Shown here: positions 27,796 through 35,760 of the stretch, one piece after another
Layout of the letters: every line of letters starts with the position of its first letter
How positions within the stretch are numbered: position 1 is the first letter of the stretch
Source: Nonomuraea antri
GTDB taxonomy: Bacteria; Actinomycetota; Actinomycetes; Streptosporangiales; Streptosporangiaceae
DNA length: 52,970 bases
Assembly: GCF_013283785.1 (NCBI RefSeq)
Contig: NZ_JABCPZ010000051.1
Coordinates: 1 to 52,970 of the forward strand
Reading direction: 5' to 3'
Notes under the pieces: generated by a model
Databases searched by the model: none
Seen by the model: only the letters and a program-made list of their open reading frames with translations
Told to the model about the DNA's origin: nothing
Made by a program: the position numbers and the translations under genes

Positions 27796-30700
27796 ATGAA
27801 TGCTGATCTTCGATCGGGGATGGAAGCCACCTTCGCGACCGGCGGCACCATGGGCGCGATCATGCGCGACCATGTCTGGGAGGAGACCCCGCTGGGCGCG
27901 GTGCACACCTGGCCGCAGAGCCTGCGCAGCTCGGTCAGCATCTGCCTCACCTCACGATTCCCCATGATCATCTATTGGGGCCCGGACCTGACGGTGCTCT
28001 ACAACGACGCCTATGCACCCATTCTGGCGACCAAGCACCCCTGGGCCCTCGGTCGGCCCGCCCACGAGTGCTGGGCGGAGATCTGGGACGTGATCGAACC
28101 CATGCTCAGCCAGGTCCTGCATCGCGGGCGGGCCACCTACTCCGATGACCTGCTGCTGATCCTGCACCGGTCCGGTTTTCCGGAAGAGTGCTACTTCACC
28201 TTCTCCTTCAGCCCCATCCGTGATGAGACAGGCGGCGTCGGCGGAGTGTTCTGCGCCGTCACCGAAACCACCCAACAGGTCATCAGCGCACGCCGCCTGG
28301 CCACCTTGCGCGCGCTCGGCGAACGCACCGCCACGGTCGATGCCGCCGCGGACGCATGCGCGCACGCGGCCCAGGTGTTCGCCCGTAACACCAACGACGT
28401 GCCGTTCGCGCTGCTGTACCTGCTCGATGAGGACGGGCAGCACGCTCGGCTGGCCGGTAGCTCTGGACTGGCGCCCGGTGGCGGGCTGAGCCCACCAGCG
28501 CTGCGCCTGCAGGTTTCCGCCGAGGAGGTCTGCCCGTGGCCGCTGGCTGCGACGCTGGCGGGTGAGATCGAGGTCGCCTGTTCCGGCGAGGAGTTGGACG
28601 CCCTGGCCCGGGAGGGCTTCGATCCGCCGGCCGGGGCTGTGCTGCTGCCGATCGCCGGGGCGACAGGCGAACAGCCCGCGGGAGTGCTGGTCGCTGGTAC
28701 GCCAGGCGGCCAGGCGGCCGCCGAGGATGTGCGCGCCTTCCTGCGGATCGCCGCCGCGCAGATCTCCGCCGCGATCGCTGATGCCACCGCGCGGGCCGCC
28801 GAACGCCGCCGCACCGAGCAGCTGGCCGCGCTGAATCAGGCCAAGACGACGTTCTTCTCCAACATCAGCCACGAGTTTCGCACCCCGCTCACGCTCATGC
28901 TCGGCCCGCTCGACGACGTCCTGGCTGACCCGGCCGGCCCACGGCCTGCCGACCGCGAGCTGGTGGAGATGAGCCGCCGCAACGCGCTGCGGCTGCTCAA
29001 GCTCGTCAACACGCTGCTGGATTTCTCCCGCGCCGAAGCCGGGCCGTTGCATCCCCGGCTCGAGCCCGTCGACCTGGGCGCGATGACCGCCGAACTGGCG
29101 AGCCTGTTCCAGACGGCGGTGGAGCGCGGCGGGCTGCGGCTGACGGTGGACTGCCGCCCCCTTCCCCGGCCGGTCCCGGTGGATGCGGAGATGTGGGAGA
29201 AAATCATCCTCAATCTGCTGTCCAACGCCTTCAAGTTCACCCTGGACGGTGAGATCACCGTCACCGTCGACCACGCCGGCGACTGGGCGCGGGTCCGCGT
29301 GAGCGACACCGGCGTCGGCATCCCCAGCCAGGAGCTGGCGCGACTGTTCGACCGTTTCCACCGCGTCGCCGGCACACGCGCGCGCAGCGAGGAAGGCAGC
29401 GGCATCGGCCTGTCCCTCGTGCACGAGCTCATCCAGCGGCACGGCGGCACGATCGAGGTCGACAGCACCACCGACGTCGGCACCACCTTCACCATGCTGC
29501 TGCCCTACGGCACCACCGCTGCGACCGCCGCCGCGGCGAGCCCCTCACCCGGGCCCGAGCGCTCGGCCGCCTACCTGCAAGAGGCGCTGAGCTGGGCGCC
29601 ACCAGCCCCGACGGCCCCAGAAGAGCAACCCGCCGAGGTCTTGATCGTGGACGACAACGCCGACATGCGCGAGCACCTGGTGCGTACTCTGGCGCCGCAC
29701 TGGCGGGTGCAGGTCGTCTCCGACGGGCGGGCCGCACTGAAGGTCGTCGGCCGCGCCGCGCCCGAACTGGTCCTCACCGACGTGATGATGCCGCACCTGG
29801 ATGGTTTCGGCCTGCTCAAGGCGTTGCGCGCCGCCGATGCCACCCGACACCTTCCCGTGATCATGGTGTCGGCGCGGGCCGGTCAGGAAGCCACCCTCGA
29901 AGGCCTGGACGCCGGGGCCGACGACTACCTGATCAAACCCTTCACCGCCGCCGAACTCATCGCCCGCGTCCGCACCCACCTGAACACCGCACGCCAGCGT
30001 CGGCGGGCGGCCGAGCGCATCCAGGTCCTGTCCCACGTCACCCAGCAGCTCAACAGCAGCCTGGACCCCGCCCGCATCGGCCGGATCCTTTCCGACAACC
30101 TCGTGCCCAGCTACGCCCGCGGGTGCGCGGTCTGGCTGCACGACGAACCGGCCGCCCTGCCGCTGCTCTTGCATGTTTCCGCCGACGACGCCCTCGACGC
30201 CACGGCGCTGCGACGGCCGCTGGCAGCCGACGGGCTGCCGCAGACCGGACAGCTGGCGCTGGCGCTGGGCCACCACGATCGCATCATCGGCACCGTCATC
30301 CTGGCCGATCCCACTCCGGCCGCCTCCCATCCTGCGGACCGCCCCTTCCTGGCTGACCTGGTCAACCGCGCCGCCCTCGCCCTGGACAACGCGGCCCGCT
30401 ACCGCCGCGAACACCGCATCGCCCTGCACCTGCAGCGCTCGCTGCTGCCGGCCGCACTGCCCGCCGTCAACGGCATCGACCTGGCCAGCCGCTACGTAGC
30501 GGGTGCCGCTGGCAGCAAGGTCGGCGGCGACTGGTATGACGCCCTGGTGCTGCCGGATGGCCGCCTCGCGCTGACCATCGGCGACGTGATGGGCCGTGGC
30601 GTGCAGGCCGCCGCCCTCATGGGCCAACTGCGCACCGTCATCCGCGCCTACGCGCTGGAGGGCATTCCCGCCGCCCCGCTGCTGGAACGGCTCAACACCT

Positions 30701-31128
30701 TCCTCGACGGCAGCGGCCAGCGCCAGTTCACCACCATGTGTTACGCCCTGTTCGATCCGGCCAGCCGCCACCTGCAGATGGCCAACGCAGGCCACCTACC
30801 ACCCCTGCTCGTGCCCGCCACCGGCCCCGTCAGCCTGCTGCCCATCTACCACGGCTTGGCCCTGGGCGTGGACGCCGCCTACGACTACAGCAGCCAGGAC
30901 TTCACCCTGCCGCCCGGCTCCACCTTGCTGCTCTACACCGACGGCCTCGTCGAGTCCCGCGACCAGCTCCTCGGCGACCGGCTGAACCAGCTGTGCGAGG
31001 CCCTGTCCGGACAGCGTGACCACGACGCCGCCGCGGTCTGTGGCACCGCCATGACGGCCATGGTGACCGGCTCGTCCGACGATGACATAGCCCTGCTTGC
31101 CATGCATCACACTCAACGTTCGCGCTGA
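27796..31128 (+). CDS. Hybrid sensor: PAS-like, GAF, histidine kinase, receiver, GAF, PP2C (SpoIIE) phosphatase
   Basis: 1110 residues from ATG 27796; open frame continues upstream without support, and the ATG at 27791 is followed by a stop. Order: PAS-like sensor (1-150, with VWEETPLGAVHTWPQSLRSS), GAF (about 165-340), HisKA with phospho-His in NISHEFRTPLTLML (about 358), HATPase with NLLSNAFKFT, DTGVGIP and GSGIGLSLVHEL (470-545), receiver with VDDNADM, phospho-Asp in LTDVMMPHLDG (about 660) and LIKPFTA (612-735), second GAF (735-870), and PP2C phosphatase with RSLLPAALP, GGDWYDALVLPDGRLALTIG and DVMGRG (880-1110). It joins a two-component relay to a partner-switching phosphatase in one soluble protein. 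The STAS protein at 31981 is a natural substrate. Confidence 0.93.
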   Translation: MNADLRSGMEATFATGGTMGAIMRDHVWEETPLGAVHTWPQSLRSSVSICLTSRFPMIIYWGPDLTVLYNDAYAPILATKHPWALGRPAHECWAEIWDVIEPMLSQVLHRGRATYSDDLLLILHRSGFPEECYFTFSFSPIRDETGGVGGVFCAVTETTQQVISARRLATLRALGERTATVDAAADACAHAAQVFARNTNDVPFALLYLLDEDGQHARLAGSSGLAPGGGLSPPALRLQVSAEEVCPWPLAATLAGEIEVACSGEELDALAREGFDPPAGAVLLPIAGATGEQPAGVLVAGTPGGQAAAEDVRAFLRIAAAQISAAIADATARAAERRRTEQLAALNQAKTTFFSNISHEFRTPLTLMLGPLDDVLADPAGPRPADRELVEMSRRNALRLLKLVNTLLDFSRAEAGPLHPRLEPVDLGAMTAELASLFQTAVERGGLRLTVDCRPLPRPVPVDAEMWEKIILNLLSNAFKFTLDGEITVTVDHAGDWARVRVSDTGVGIPSQELARLFDRFHRVAGTRARSEEGSGIGLSLVHELIQRHGGTIEVDSTTDVGTTFTMLLPYGTTAATAAAASPSPGPERSAAYLQEALSWAPPAPTAPEEQPAEVLIVDDNADMREHLVRTLAPHWRVQVVSDGRAALKVVGRAAPELVLTDVMMPHLDGFGLLKALRAADATRHLPVIMVSARAGQEATLEGLDAGADDYLIKPFTAAELIARVRTHLNTARQRRRAAERIQVLSHVTQQLNSSLDPARIGRILSDNLVPSYARGCAVWLHDEPAALPLLLHVSADDALDATALRRPLAADGLPQTGQLALALGHHDRIIGTVILADPTPAASHPADRPFLADLVNRAALALDNAARYRREHRIALHLQRSLLPAALPAVNGIDLASRYVAGAAGSKVGGDWYDALVLPDGRLALTIGDVMGRGVQAAALMGQLRTVIRAYALEGIPAAPLLERLNTFLDGSGQRQFTTMCYALFDPASRHLQMANAGHLPPLLVPATGPVSLLPIYHGLALGVDAAYDYSSQDFTLPPGSTLLLYTDGLVESRDQLLGDRLNQLCEALSGQRDHDAAAVCGTAMTAMVTGSSDDDIALLAMHHTQRSR

Positions 31129-31448
31129 CGTGGGCCACACGGTTCTCCTGGCCGGGTAGGGGCAAGAGCCTGATCGAACGCACCGTGGCCCCTGCGACGC
31201 CGCTCCAGGGAGGGGCTACACATGGACCGGACTGGGCAACGACCTGTCACAACCGCTGCCGGCCCTGCTGGACGGAATCCGGGAGCATGCCGCAGCCCCT
31301 GGTCTCCGCGCAGTCCCGCAATCATCCGCAATGCGCTGTCCAGGCTCATCACCAAACGTGGCCTCGCAGAACATCCGGGTCGACATCGAGCCCGGTCAGG
31401 ACCGTACGAACCGTAGCGGAAGTGATCAACAAACGGAACCAGTCAGCA
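31129..31448. other. Gap without a supportable gene
   Basis: 320 bp after the phosphatase gene. A long inverted pair (GGGCCAC at 31132, GTGGCCC at 31186) has a loop too large for a terminator. Short open frames have no protein-like features. It is probably decayed DNA flanking the IS3 fragment. Confidence 0.4.
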
Positions 31449-31772
31449 TCAATGCAGGTCAGGCAAATCCGTTGAAATTTCCCGGGGACTACAGCGGGGC
31501 CTGCGCACGGCCTTCAGCTCGGACTCCAGCGCGTCGATGCGCTCTTGCAACTGTTCGAGGGTGGGCTTGTCGCCCGGGATGGTGCCGGTCACGGTCTTCC
31601 TGGTCGGAACGGTGCCGATGCCGTTCGCGCGGTCGTCGCGCAGCCAGTTGCGCAGTGTCTCGGGGTTGATCCCCCGATCACGTGAGGCCTGCACGGTGGT
31701 CAGGTCCGAGTCGGAGTGATGCAACGCGACAGCGTCGGTCTTTAACTCCGGTGAATAGACCTTCATCACCAT
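31449..31772 (-). pseudogene. IS3-type transposase OrfA, truncated
   Basis: The 107-codon frame begins like IS3-family OrfA: MVMKVYSPELKTDAVALHHS, then a helix-turn-helix (SRDRGINPETLRNWLRD) and a leucine-zipper-like coiled coil (LEQLQERIDALESELKAV). The last 15 residues (RCSPREISTDLPDLH) are not OrfA-like, and no OrfB integrase (DDE) follows. I read it as a 3'-deleted insertion-sequence remnant; the terminal inverted repeats were not found. Confidence 0.7.
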
Positions 31773-31980
31773 ATGTGCTCACCCTTCCGGGCCCTTCATC
31801 AGGGCTGGTCAGAGGGTGTCCACTGCTCGGCGGGAAGACTCAGACACCGCGGTTGCCATCATTCGCCTCCTCATCGCGCGACGAAAGGCTCATGGCCGGC
31901 CAACCGGCTTCGAGGGTGACGAACAGCAAGCGACCACTCCATGGCCTGCGATCTTCGAACGGGGATGCCAGCGGGGAAGG

Positions 31981-32349
31981 CTAGGCGGGCTCGATGGATG
32001 CGGGGCCGCGGACGCGTTCGACGGCGGCCAGCGCCTGATCCACATGATCGTGGATGGACATCACCCGCACGGTTCCGGTGAGCTCCAGCAGCCGGGCCAC
32101 CCTCGGCTGCAGCCCGGCCAGGTGCACCCTGGCGCCGTGGGCCTCGGCCAGGACGGCGGCGGCCAGCAGCACCGACAGGCCGCTGCTGTCCAGGAAGGAC
32201 AGGCCGGTGACGTCGAAGATCAGATGGTCGCTCAGCCGCCGTCGGGCCCCGTCGATGCCCTTCTCCCACTCGGCGCTGTTGGTGGTGTCCACCTCGCCGT
32301 CCACGATGATCAGCGCGGCCTGCCTCAACGGTCGGACGGTCAGCTTCAT
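31981..32349 (-). CDS. STAS-domain anti-sigma factor antagonist
   Basis: 122 residues of a single STAS domain: MKLTVRPLRQAALIIVDGEV, then LIFDVTGLSFLDSSGLSVLL with the conserved phospho-acceptor Ser in DSSG, then RVHLAGLQPRVARLLELTGT. Such proteins release a sigma factor by binding its anti-sigma kinase when dephosphorylated by a PP2C enzyme. The PP2C phosphatase encoded 850 bp away is the likely activator. No anti-sigma HATPase or sigma gene is visible, so those partners must be elsewhere. It is divergent from winged-helix paralogue 2. Confidence 0.9.
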   Translation of the reverse strand: MKLTVRPLRQAALIIVDGEVDTTNSAEWEKGIDGARRRLSDHLIFDVTGLSFLDSSGLSVLLAAAVLAEAHGARVHLAGLQPRVARLLELTGTVRVMSIHDHVDQALAAVERVRGPASIEPA

Positions 32350-32365
32350 GACGGCTCCTGCACGC

Positions 32366-32421
32366 GGCTCAGACCAGTCGGCTCAGACCAGTCGGCTCAG
32401 ACCAGTCGGCTCAGAGCGGTC
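32366..32421. repeat. Four tandem 14-bp repeats upstream of the STAS gene
   Basis: Unit GGCTCAGACCAGTC occurs three times exactly (32366, 32380, 32394) and a fourth time as GGCTCAGAGCGGTC (32408). The array lies 17-72 bp before the STAS start, in the leader or promoter. Slippage between copies could alter expression; alternatively each unit is a protein site. Confidence 0.85.
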
Positions 32422-32552
32422 GGCTCGGCCGACCAGGCTCAGCCGCGGAGACCCGGGAAAGATCGGGAGAGGTGGGGGGCGCGCCTTCGGCGCGCGGGGT
32501 CGCGACATGCAGCGGGAGGAACGGCGACGGCGGGGTGCCCGTCACTCCCGAG

Positions 32553-32596
32553 TGTAATCCCGAATCCTGTTACAGGAAAGCAGGTTCGTTTAAGAT
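32553..32596 (+). promoter_or_regulatory. Candidate operator and leaderless promoter of winged-helix paralogue 2
   Basis: TGTAAT-N10-GTTAC (32553-32573) repeats the spaced motif found before paralogue 1; the right part is also the palindrome CCTGTTACAGG. TAAGAT (32591-32596) lies 8 bases before ATG 32605 with no Shine-Dalgarno between, as in a leaderless -10. A weak -35 (TGTTAC) is 16 bases upstream and inside the candidate operator. Confidence 0.45.
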
Positions 32597-32604
32597 TGTT
32601 CGTG

Positions 32605-32982
32605 ATGGCACGAAACGGACCCCCCGCCCAGCCCGAAGGCCCGGGCGCGCCGCGGCGCAGCGAACGCGACACCCCCGTGCACGGGGTGGGGGAGCGCTCA
32701 CGCGGGTGGACCTTCCTCACCCATCACGCCCGCGTGCTTGCGCAGATCGCCCGCAACCCGCAAGCGCGGATGCGCGACATCGCCGCCGCGGTGGGCATCA
32801 CCGAACGCGCGATCCAGACCATCGTCACCGACCTGCAGGAGGCCGGCTACCTGACCCGCGAGCGGGTCGGCCGCCGCAACCACTACCGCGTCGACCTCGA
32901 TCGGCCCTTGCGCTACCCGACCGAGGCCGGGCTGCCGATCCGCGCGCTGATCCGCTTCCTGACCGACACCGGCGATCCCTGA
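32605..32982 (+). CDS. Winged-helix DNA-binding protein (paralogue 2)
   Basis: 125 residues from ATG 32605; the frame is open far upstream but the disordered N-terminus MARNGPPAQPEGPGAPRRSE and the promoter position favour this start. The core WTFLTHHARVLAQIARNPQA, MRDIAAAVGITERAIQTIV, TDLQEAGYLTRERVGRRNHY, RVDLDRPLRYPTEAGLPIRA is nearly the same as paralogue 1 at 27.3 kb. No ligand domain. Its upstream neighbour on the other strand is the STAS gene. Just after its stop, GGTGCGCCTGATT-like units repeat three times (about 32989-33030). Confidence 0.87.
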   Translation: MARNGPPAQPEGPGAPRRSERDTPVHGVGERSRGWTFLTHHARVLAQIARNPQARMRDIAAAVGITERAIQTIVTDLQEAGYLTRERVGRRNHYRVDLDRPLRYPTEAGLPIRALIRFLTDTGDP

Positions 32983-33091
32983 TGGCCGGTGCGCCTGATT
33001 CCGGTGCGCCTGATTTCCGTGCGCCTGCTGGCCGGACGCGCTGCCTGCGCTGCGTGCCGGCGCGCTGGCCGGGACTGCCTGCCGGGCGGCG

Positions 33092-33463
33092 TCACAGGTA
33101 GACGGCTGTCGCGGAGGCGGCCTTACGGTCGCGGGCGGCCGCCCGGCGGTGCAACGCGGCCAGCGCCAGATGCTCGCCCGCCCCGGCCGGGTCCTCTTCG
33201 GCGCGCCGCTCGTGCTGGCGGACGGCCCGCTCATGAGCTTCAGCCGAGCGCAGCAAGGCGATGCGGCAGCGCCACCGGCCCTGCCAGCACCAGCGCGCCA
33301 CCGGCTCGGCGTCCTGGCCGAAGAAGACGGCGCCGTTCGAGGTCGGCCCGGCCGGCAGGCTCGGCGCCAGGCCGCGCAGACGGGCTCGGACCACCCGCAA
33401 GCACACCGCGGCCCGCTGGGCATCCAGGCGCGCTTCGTGCAGACGCCCACTATCGAGGCTCAT
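33092..33463 (-). CDS. Hypothetical small basic protein
   Basis: I do not recognise this 123-residue frame. It is Arg/Ala-rich and helical (LDAQRAAVCLRVVRARLRGL, LLRSAEAHERAVRQHERRAE) with a Trp/Cys patch FFGQDAEPVARWCWQGRWRC. No signal peptide or membrane span. Codon bias in this frame is reasonable, but the opposite strand is also open, so it may not be expressed. Confidence 0.4.
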   Translation of the reverse strand: MSLDSGRLHEARLDAQRAAVCLRVVRARLRGLAPSLPAGPTSNGAVFFGQDAEPVARWCWQGRWRCRIALLRSAEAHERAVRQHERRAEEDPAGAGEHLALAALHRRAAARDRKAASATAVYL

Positions 33464-33560
33464 GCCGGCCTCCCTCTTGCGCGGTATCCGCGGACGGCCC
33501 AGCCCCCTGCCTGGCCCGGCTCCGGGGTCAGGCCCCCGGTGCTGCCCGGCTGCGAGATCG

Positions 33561-33772
33561 CTAATCCCTGTCCTTCCTGCTCTGCGCGAGGAACGTCTCA
33601 GCGATCAGGTTCCGGGTGCCGGACGCGTTGCCGGCGAGGTGATCCAGTGCCCGCAGCGAGTAGTCCAGCCAGTGGCCGCAGCCGAACCGCTCGAACGCGG
33701 GCCGCAGCTCGCTCAGGCGTCTGTGGACCTGCAGGTCGGGCTCGTCCCCGGCGGCAAGCCACAGGTTCCGGC
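33561..33772 (-). pseudogene. C-terminal fragment of an unknown protein
   Basis: The last 70 codons before the stop read DEPDLQVHRRLSELRPAFER, FGCGHWLDYSLRALDHLAGN and TRNLIAETFLAQSRK, with good codon bias and helical pattern. At about 33770 the frame enters DNA that encodes a tyrosine recombinase on the other strand, so the 5' part is gone. Family unknown. Confidence 0.45.
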
Positions 33773-33930
33773 ACACCGTCGGCCTCCAGCTCGCGGAACG
33801 CGGCGCCAAGTTGCACAGCATCATGAAGGTCCTCGGCCACTCCTCGGTCTCCATGGCACTCGTCTACGCCCAGATCAGCGGCCAAGAGGTCCTGCGCGAC
33901 TACAAGTCCGTCCTGGCCCCCGGGCACTGG
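33760..33930 (+). pseudogene. Tyrosine recombinase C-terminal fragment
   Basis: From 33760 the frame reads HRFRHTVGLQLAERGAKL, HSIMKVLGHSSVSMALVYAQ, ISGQEVLRDYKSVLAPG. This is the last 55 residues of a phage-type integrase: box II (HRFRH), box III (LGHSS) and the nucleophile Tyr (MALVYAQ). Everything N-terminal is missing. It abuts the truncated gene at 33561-33772 and lies 140 bp before the oxidase cassette, marking an old element edge. Confidence 0.8.
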
Positions 33931-34071
33931 ATCACCTCGCCGTCATCGCCGGTCCCGCCGCACGTGCCGGCCCGGTCGTGTCGCATGGGTCGACGTTCCT
34001 TGCCGGATGCGGACGCGGGGTTGCCGAAGGCTGGTGATCGCTCCTGCGTGCGGCCGGGTAGAGGCCAGGGC

Positions 34072-35580
34072 ATGGGGGATTGCGGGGACTGGGTGCGCGG
34101 ATGGGAGCATCGGCTGGGTCTCGGCCTGGCCAGGGCCGGTGGAGCGCAGCGGGGTGGGCAGGCCGACGTGGGGACCGACGTGGGGACCGACGTGGGGGGT
34201 TTCCGGACCCGGCACGTTGCGGCCACGCTTCGGCCGGGCACCGTGGAGCAGGTCCGGCAGATCGTGGCCTCGGTGCCGCCCGGAGTGGTTCTGTATCCGA
34301 TCAGTACCGGCCGTAACTGGGGGCTGGGCTCGCGCCAGCCGGTCGCCGACGGCGCGGTGGTGCTGGATCTTGGCCGCCTGCAGCGGGTGCGCCATCTGGA
34401 TACGGGGGTCGGCGCGGCGGTGGTGGAGCCGGGCGTGACCCAAGGCGCGCTGGCCGCCCGGCTGGACGGCACACCCTACATGCTGAACGTCACCTCCTCC
34501 TCGGCGCACACCAGCGTCGTGGGCAACGCGCTGGAGCGCGGGGTGGGGCTGCGCAGGCAGCGCTGTGAAGACGTGGCCGGGCTGGAGGTGATGCTGGCCG
34601 GCGGGCGGCTGATGCGGCTGGGCAACTGGCCGGACGAGGCCGGTCGGCTGGTGCCGTACCGGCAGGAGCTGGGGCCCGGCCTGATGCCGCTGTTCTCGCA
34701 GTCGAACTTCGGCGTGGTGACCGCCGCGGTGATCAGGCTGCTGCCCCGCCCGCAAGGGCTGCGCCTGGTACGGCTGGCGTTCGAGGCGCCCCGGCTGGCG
34801 GCGGCCGTGGACGAACTTCGCCACCTCATGCAGCAGCGGCTGATCAGCGGCGTGCTGAAGATCTACCCGCGGCCGCGCACCACGGAGTTCAGGGCCTACT
34901 GCTGCGTGGACGGCGATGCGGAACTGGCCGAGGCCGCCGCCCGGCTGCTGATGCGCCGTGCCCGGCTCGGCAGGCTGTTCAATGACGTGTGCGCCGATCC
35001 GGGTGATGACCCGCTCGCCGAACGGCTGCGCCGCTGCCTGGGCGGCGACCCGAGCCTGAACGAGCCGGCGATCCAGAACATGTTCGGCGCGGACGCCGCG
35101 GGGGTGGACGCCAATCCAGCGCGCGGCTTCTTGTTCTTCCTGCCGGTGCTGCCCTTCCACGGCGCCGCGGTGGCCCGGGCGCATGAGCTTGTCGTCCAGG
35201 TGGGTGAACAGAGCGGCACCTGGTGGCGGCCGACGGTGAACGCGATCTCCTGCGACGTGATCGACCTGGCGATCTCCTGCCGCTTCCCGCGAGCGGCCAC
35301 CGGGGCGGCGCATCAGGCGCTGGATCTGCTGCACGAGCGCTTCGCCGAGGCGGGCTGGCGGCCGTATCGGCTGGACATCGATCACATGGACGCCGGCGGC
35401 CCGCCGGATGTGCTGCGCCGGTTGAAGGAGACGTTCGATCCGGCGGCCGTGCTGGCGCCCGGCCGCTACACCTCACCTGCCACCGGGCCCGCCCTTGGAC
35501 CCGCCACGGCTGTGCCCGAGTGTGGCCCGGGGGCCAGTGTGTCGCAAGGCGACGATCCGGTCATGAGCCCGGCACCGTGA
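34072..35580 (+). CDS. FAD-linked oxidoreductase (VAO/PCMH family)
   Basis: 502 residues from ATG 34072, the first start after the integrase fragment. The FAD-binding PCMH region covers about 65-230: YPISTGRNWGLGSRQPVADG, VVEPGVTQGALAARL, MLNVTSSSAHTSVVGNALER, with FSQSNFGVVTAAVIRLLPRP closing it. The substrate domain includes RGFLFFLPVLPFHGAAVARA. The pattern is closest to the 4-cresol dehydrogenase/vanillyl-alcohol oxidase branch, whose members oxidise phenolic or other alcohols. The N-terminus has a short DVGT repeat (34166-34199). Tail after about 475 is low complexity. It is first in a cassette with an aminotransferase and a methyltransferase, suggesting small-molecule tailoring. Confidence 0.87.
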   Translation: MGDCGDWVRGWEHRLGLGLARAGGAQRGGQADVGTDVGTDVGGFRTRHVAATLRPGTVEQVRQIVASVPPGVVLYPISTGRNWGLGSRQPVADGAVVLDLGRLQRVRHLDTGVGAAVVEPGVTQGALAARLDGTPYMLNVTSSSAHTSVVGNALERGVGLRRQRCEDVAGLEVMLAGGRLMRLGNWPDEAGRLVPYRQELGPGLMPLFSQSNFGVVTAAVIRLLPRPQGLRLVRLAFEAPRLAAAVDELRHLMQQRLISGVLKIYPRPRTTEFRAYCCVDGDAELAEAAARLLMRRARLGRLFNDVCADPGDDPLAERLRRCLGGDPSLNEPAIQNMFGADAAGVDANPARGFLFFLPVLPFHGAAVARAHELVVQVGEQSGTWWRPTVNAISCDVIDLAISCRFPRAATGAAHQALDLLHERFAEAGWRPYRLDIDHMDAGGPPDVLRRLKETFDPAAVLAPGRYTSPATGPALGPATAVPECGPGASVSQGDDPVMSPAP

Positions 35581-35760
35581 AGAAGAGCCGTGAAGAGAGA
35601 GCTGTGCAGAGGGCCGTGCAGAGGGTCGTACAGAGGGGGCCCGGCGCCGACTCAACCCCAGCCCGCTCGTGGCAAAGACATCTCGAGCCGGGCGTGATCT
35701 AACTGATCCGCTGCTGCGGGTAGCCCGACCGCGACGTCTCGTGTGACCAGGAGGTACGCC

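Noticed and set aside
31131..31193. GGGCCAC/GTGGCCC pair as terminator of the phosphatase gene
   Set aside because: The loop is over 45 bases and no T-run follows.
32989..33030. Short GGTGCGCCTGATT repeats as a CRISPR-like array
   Set aside because: Units are adjacent, with no spacers, and no cas genes are near; simple tandem repeats. I saw no CRISPR array in the window.
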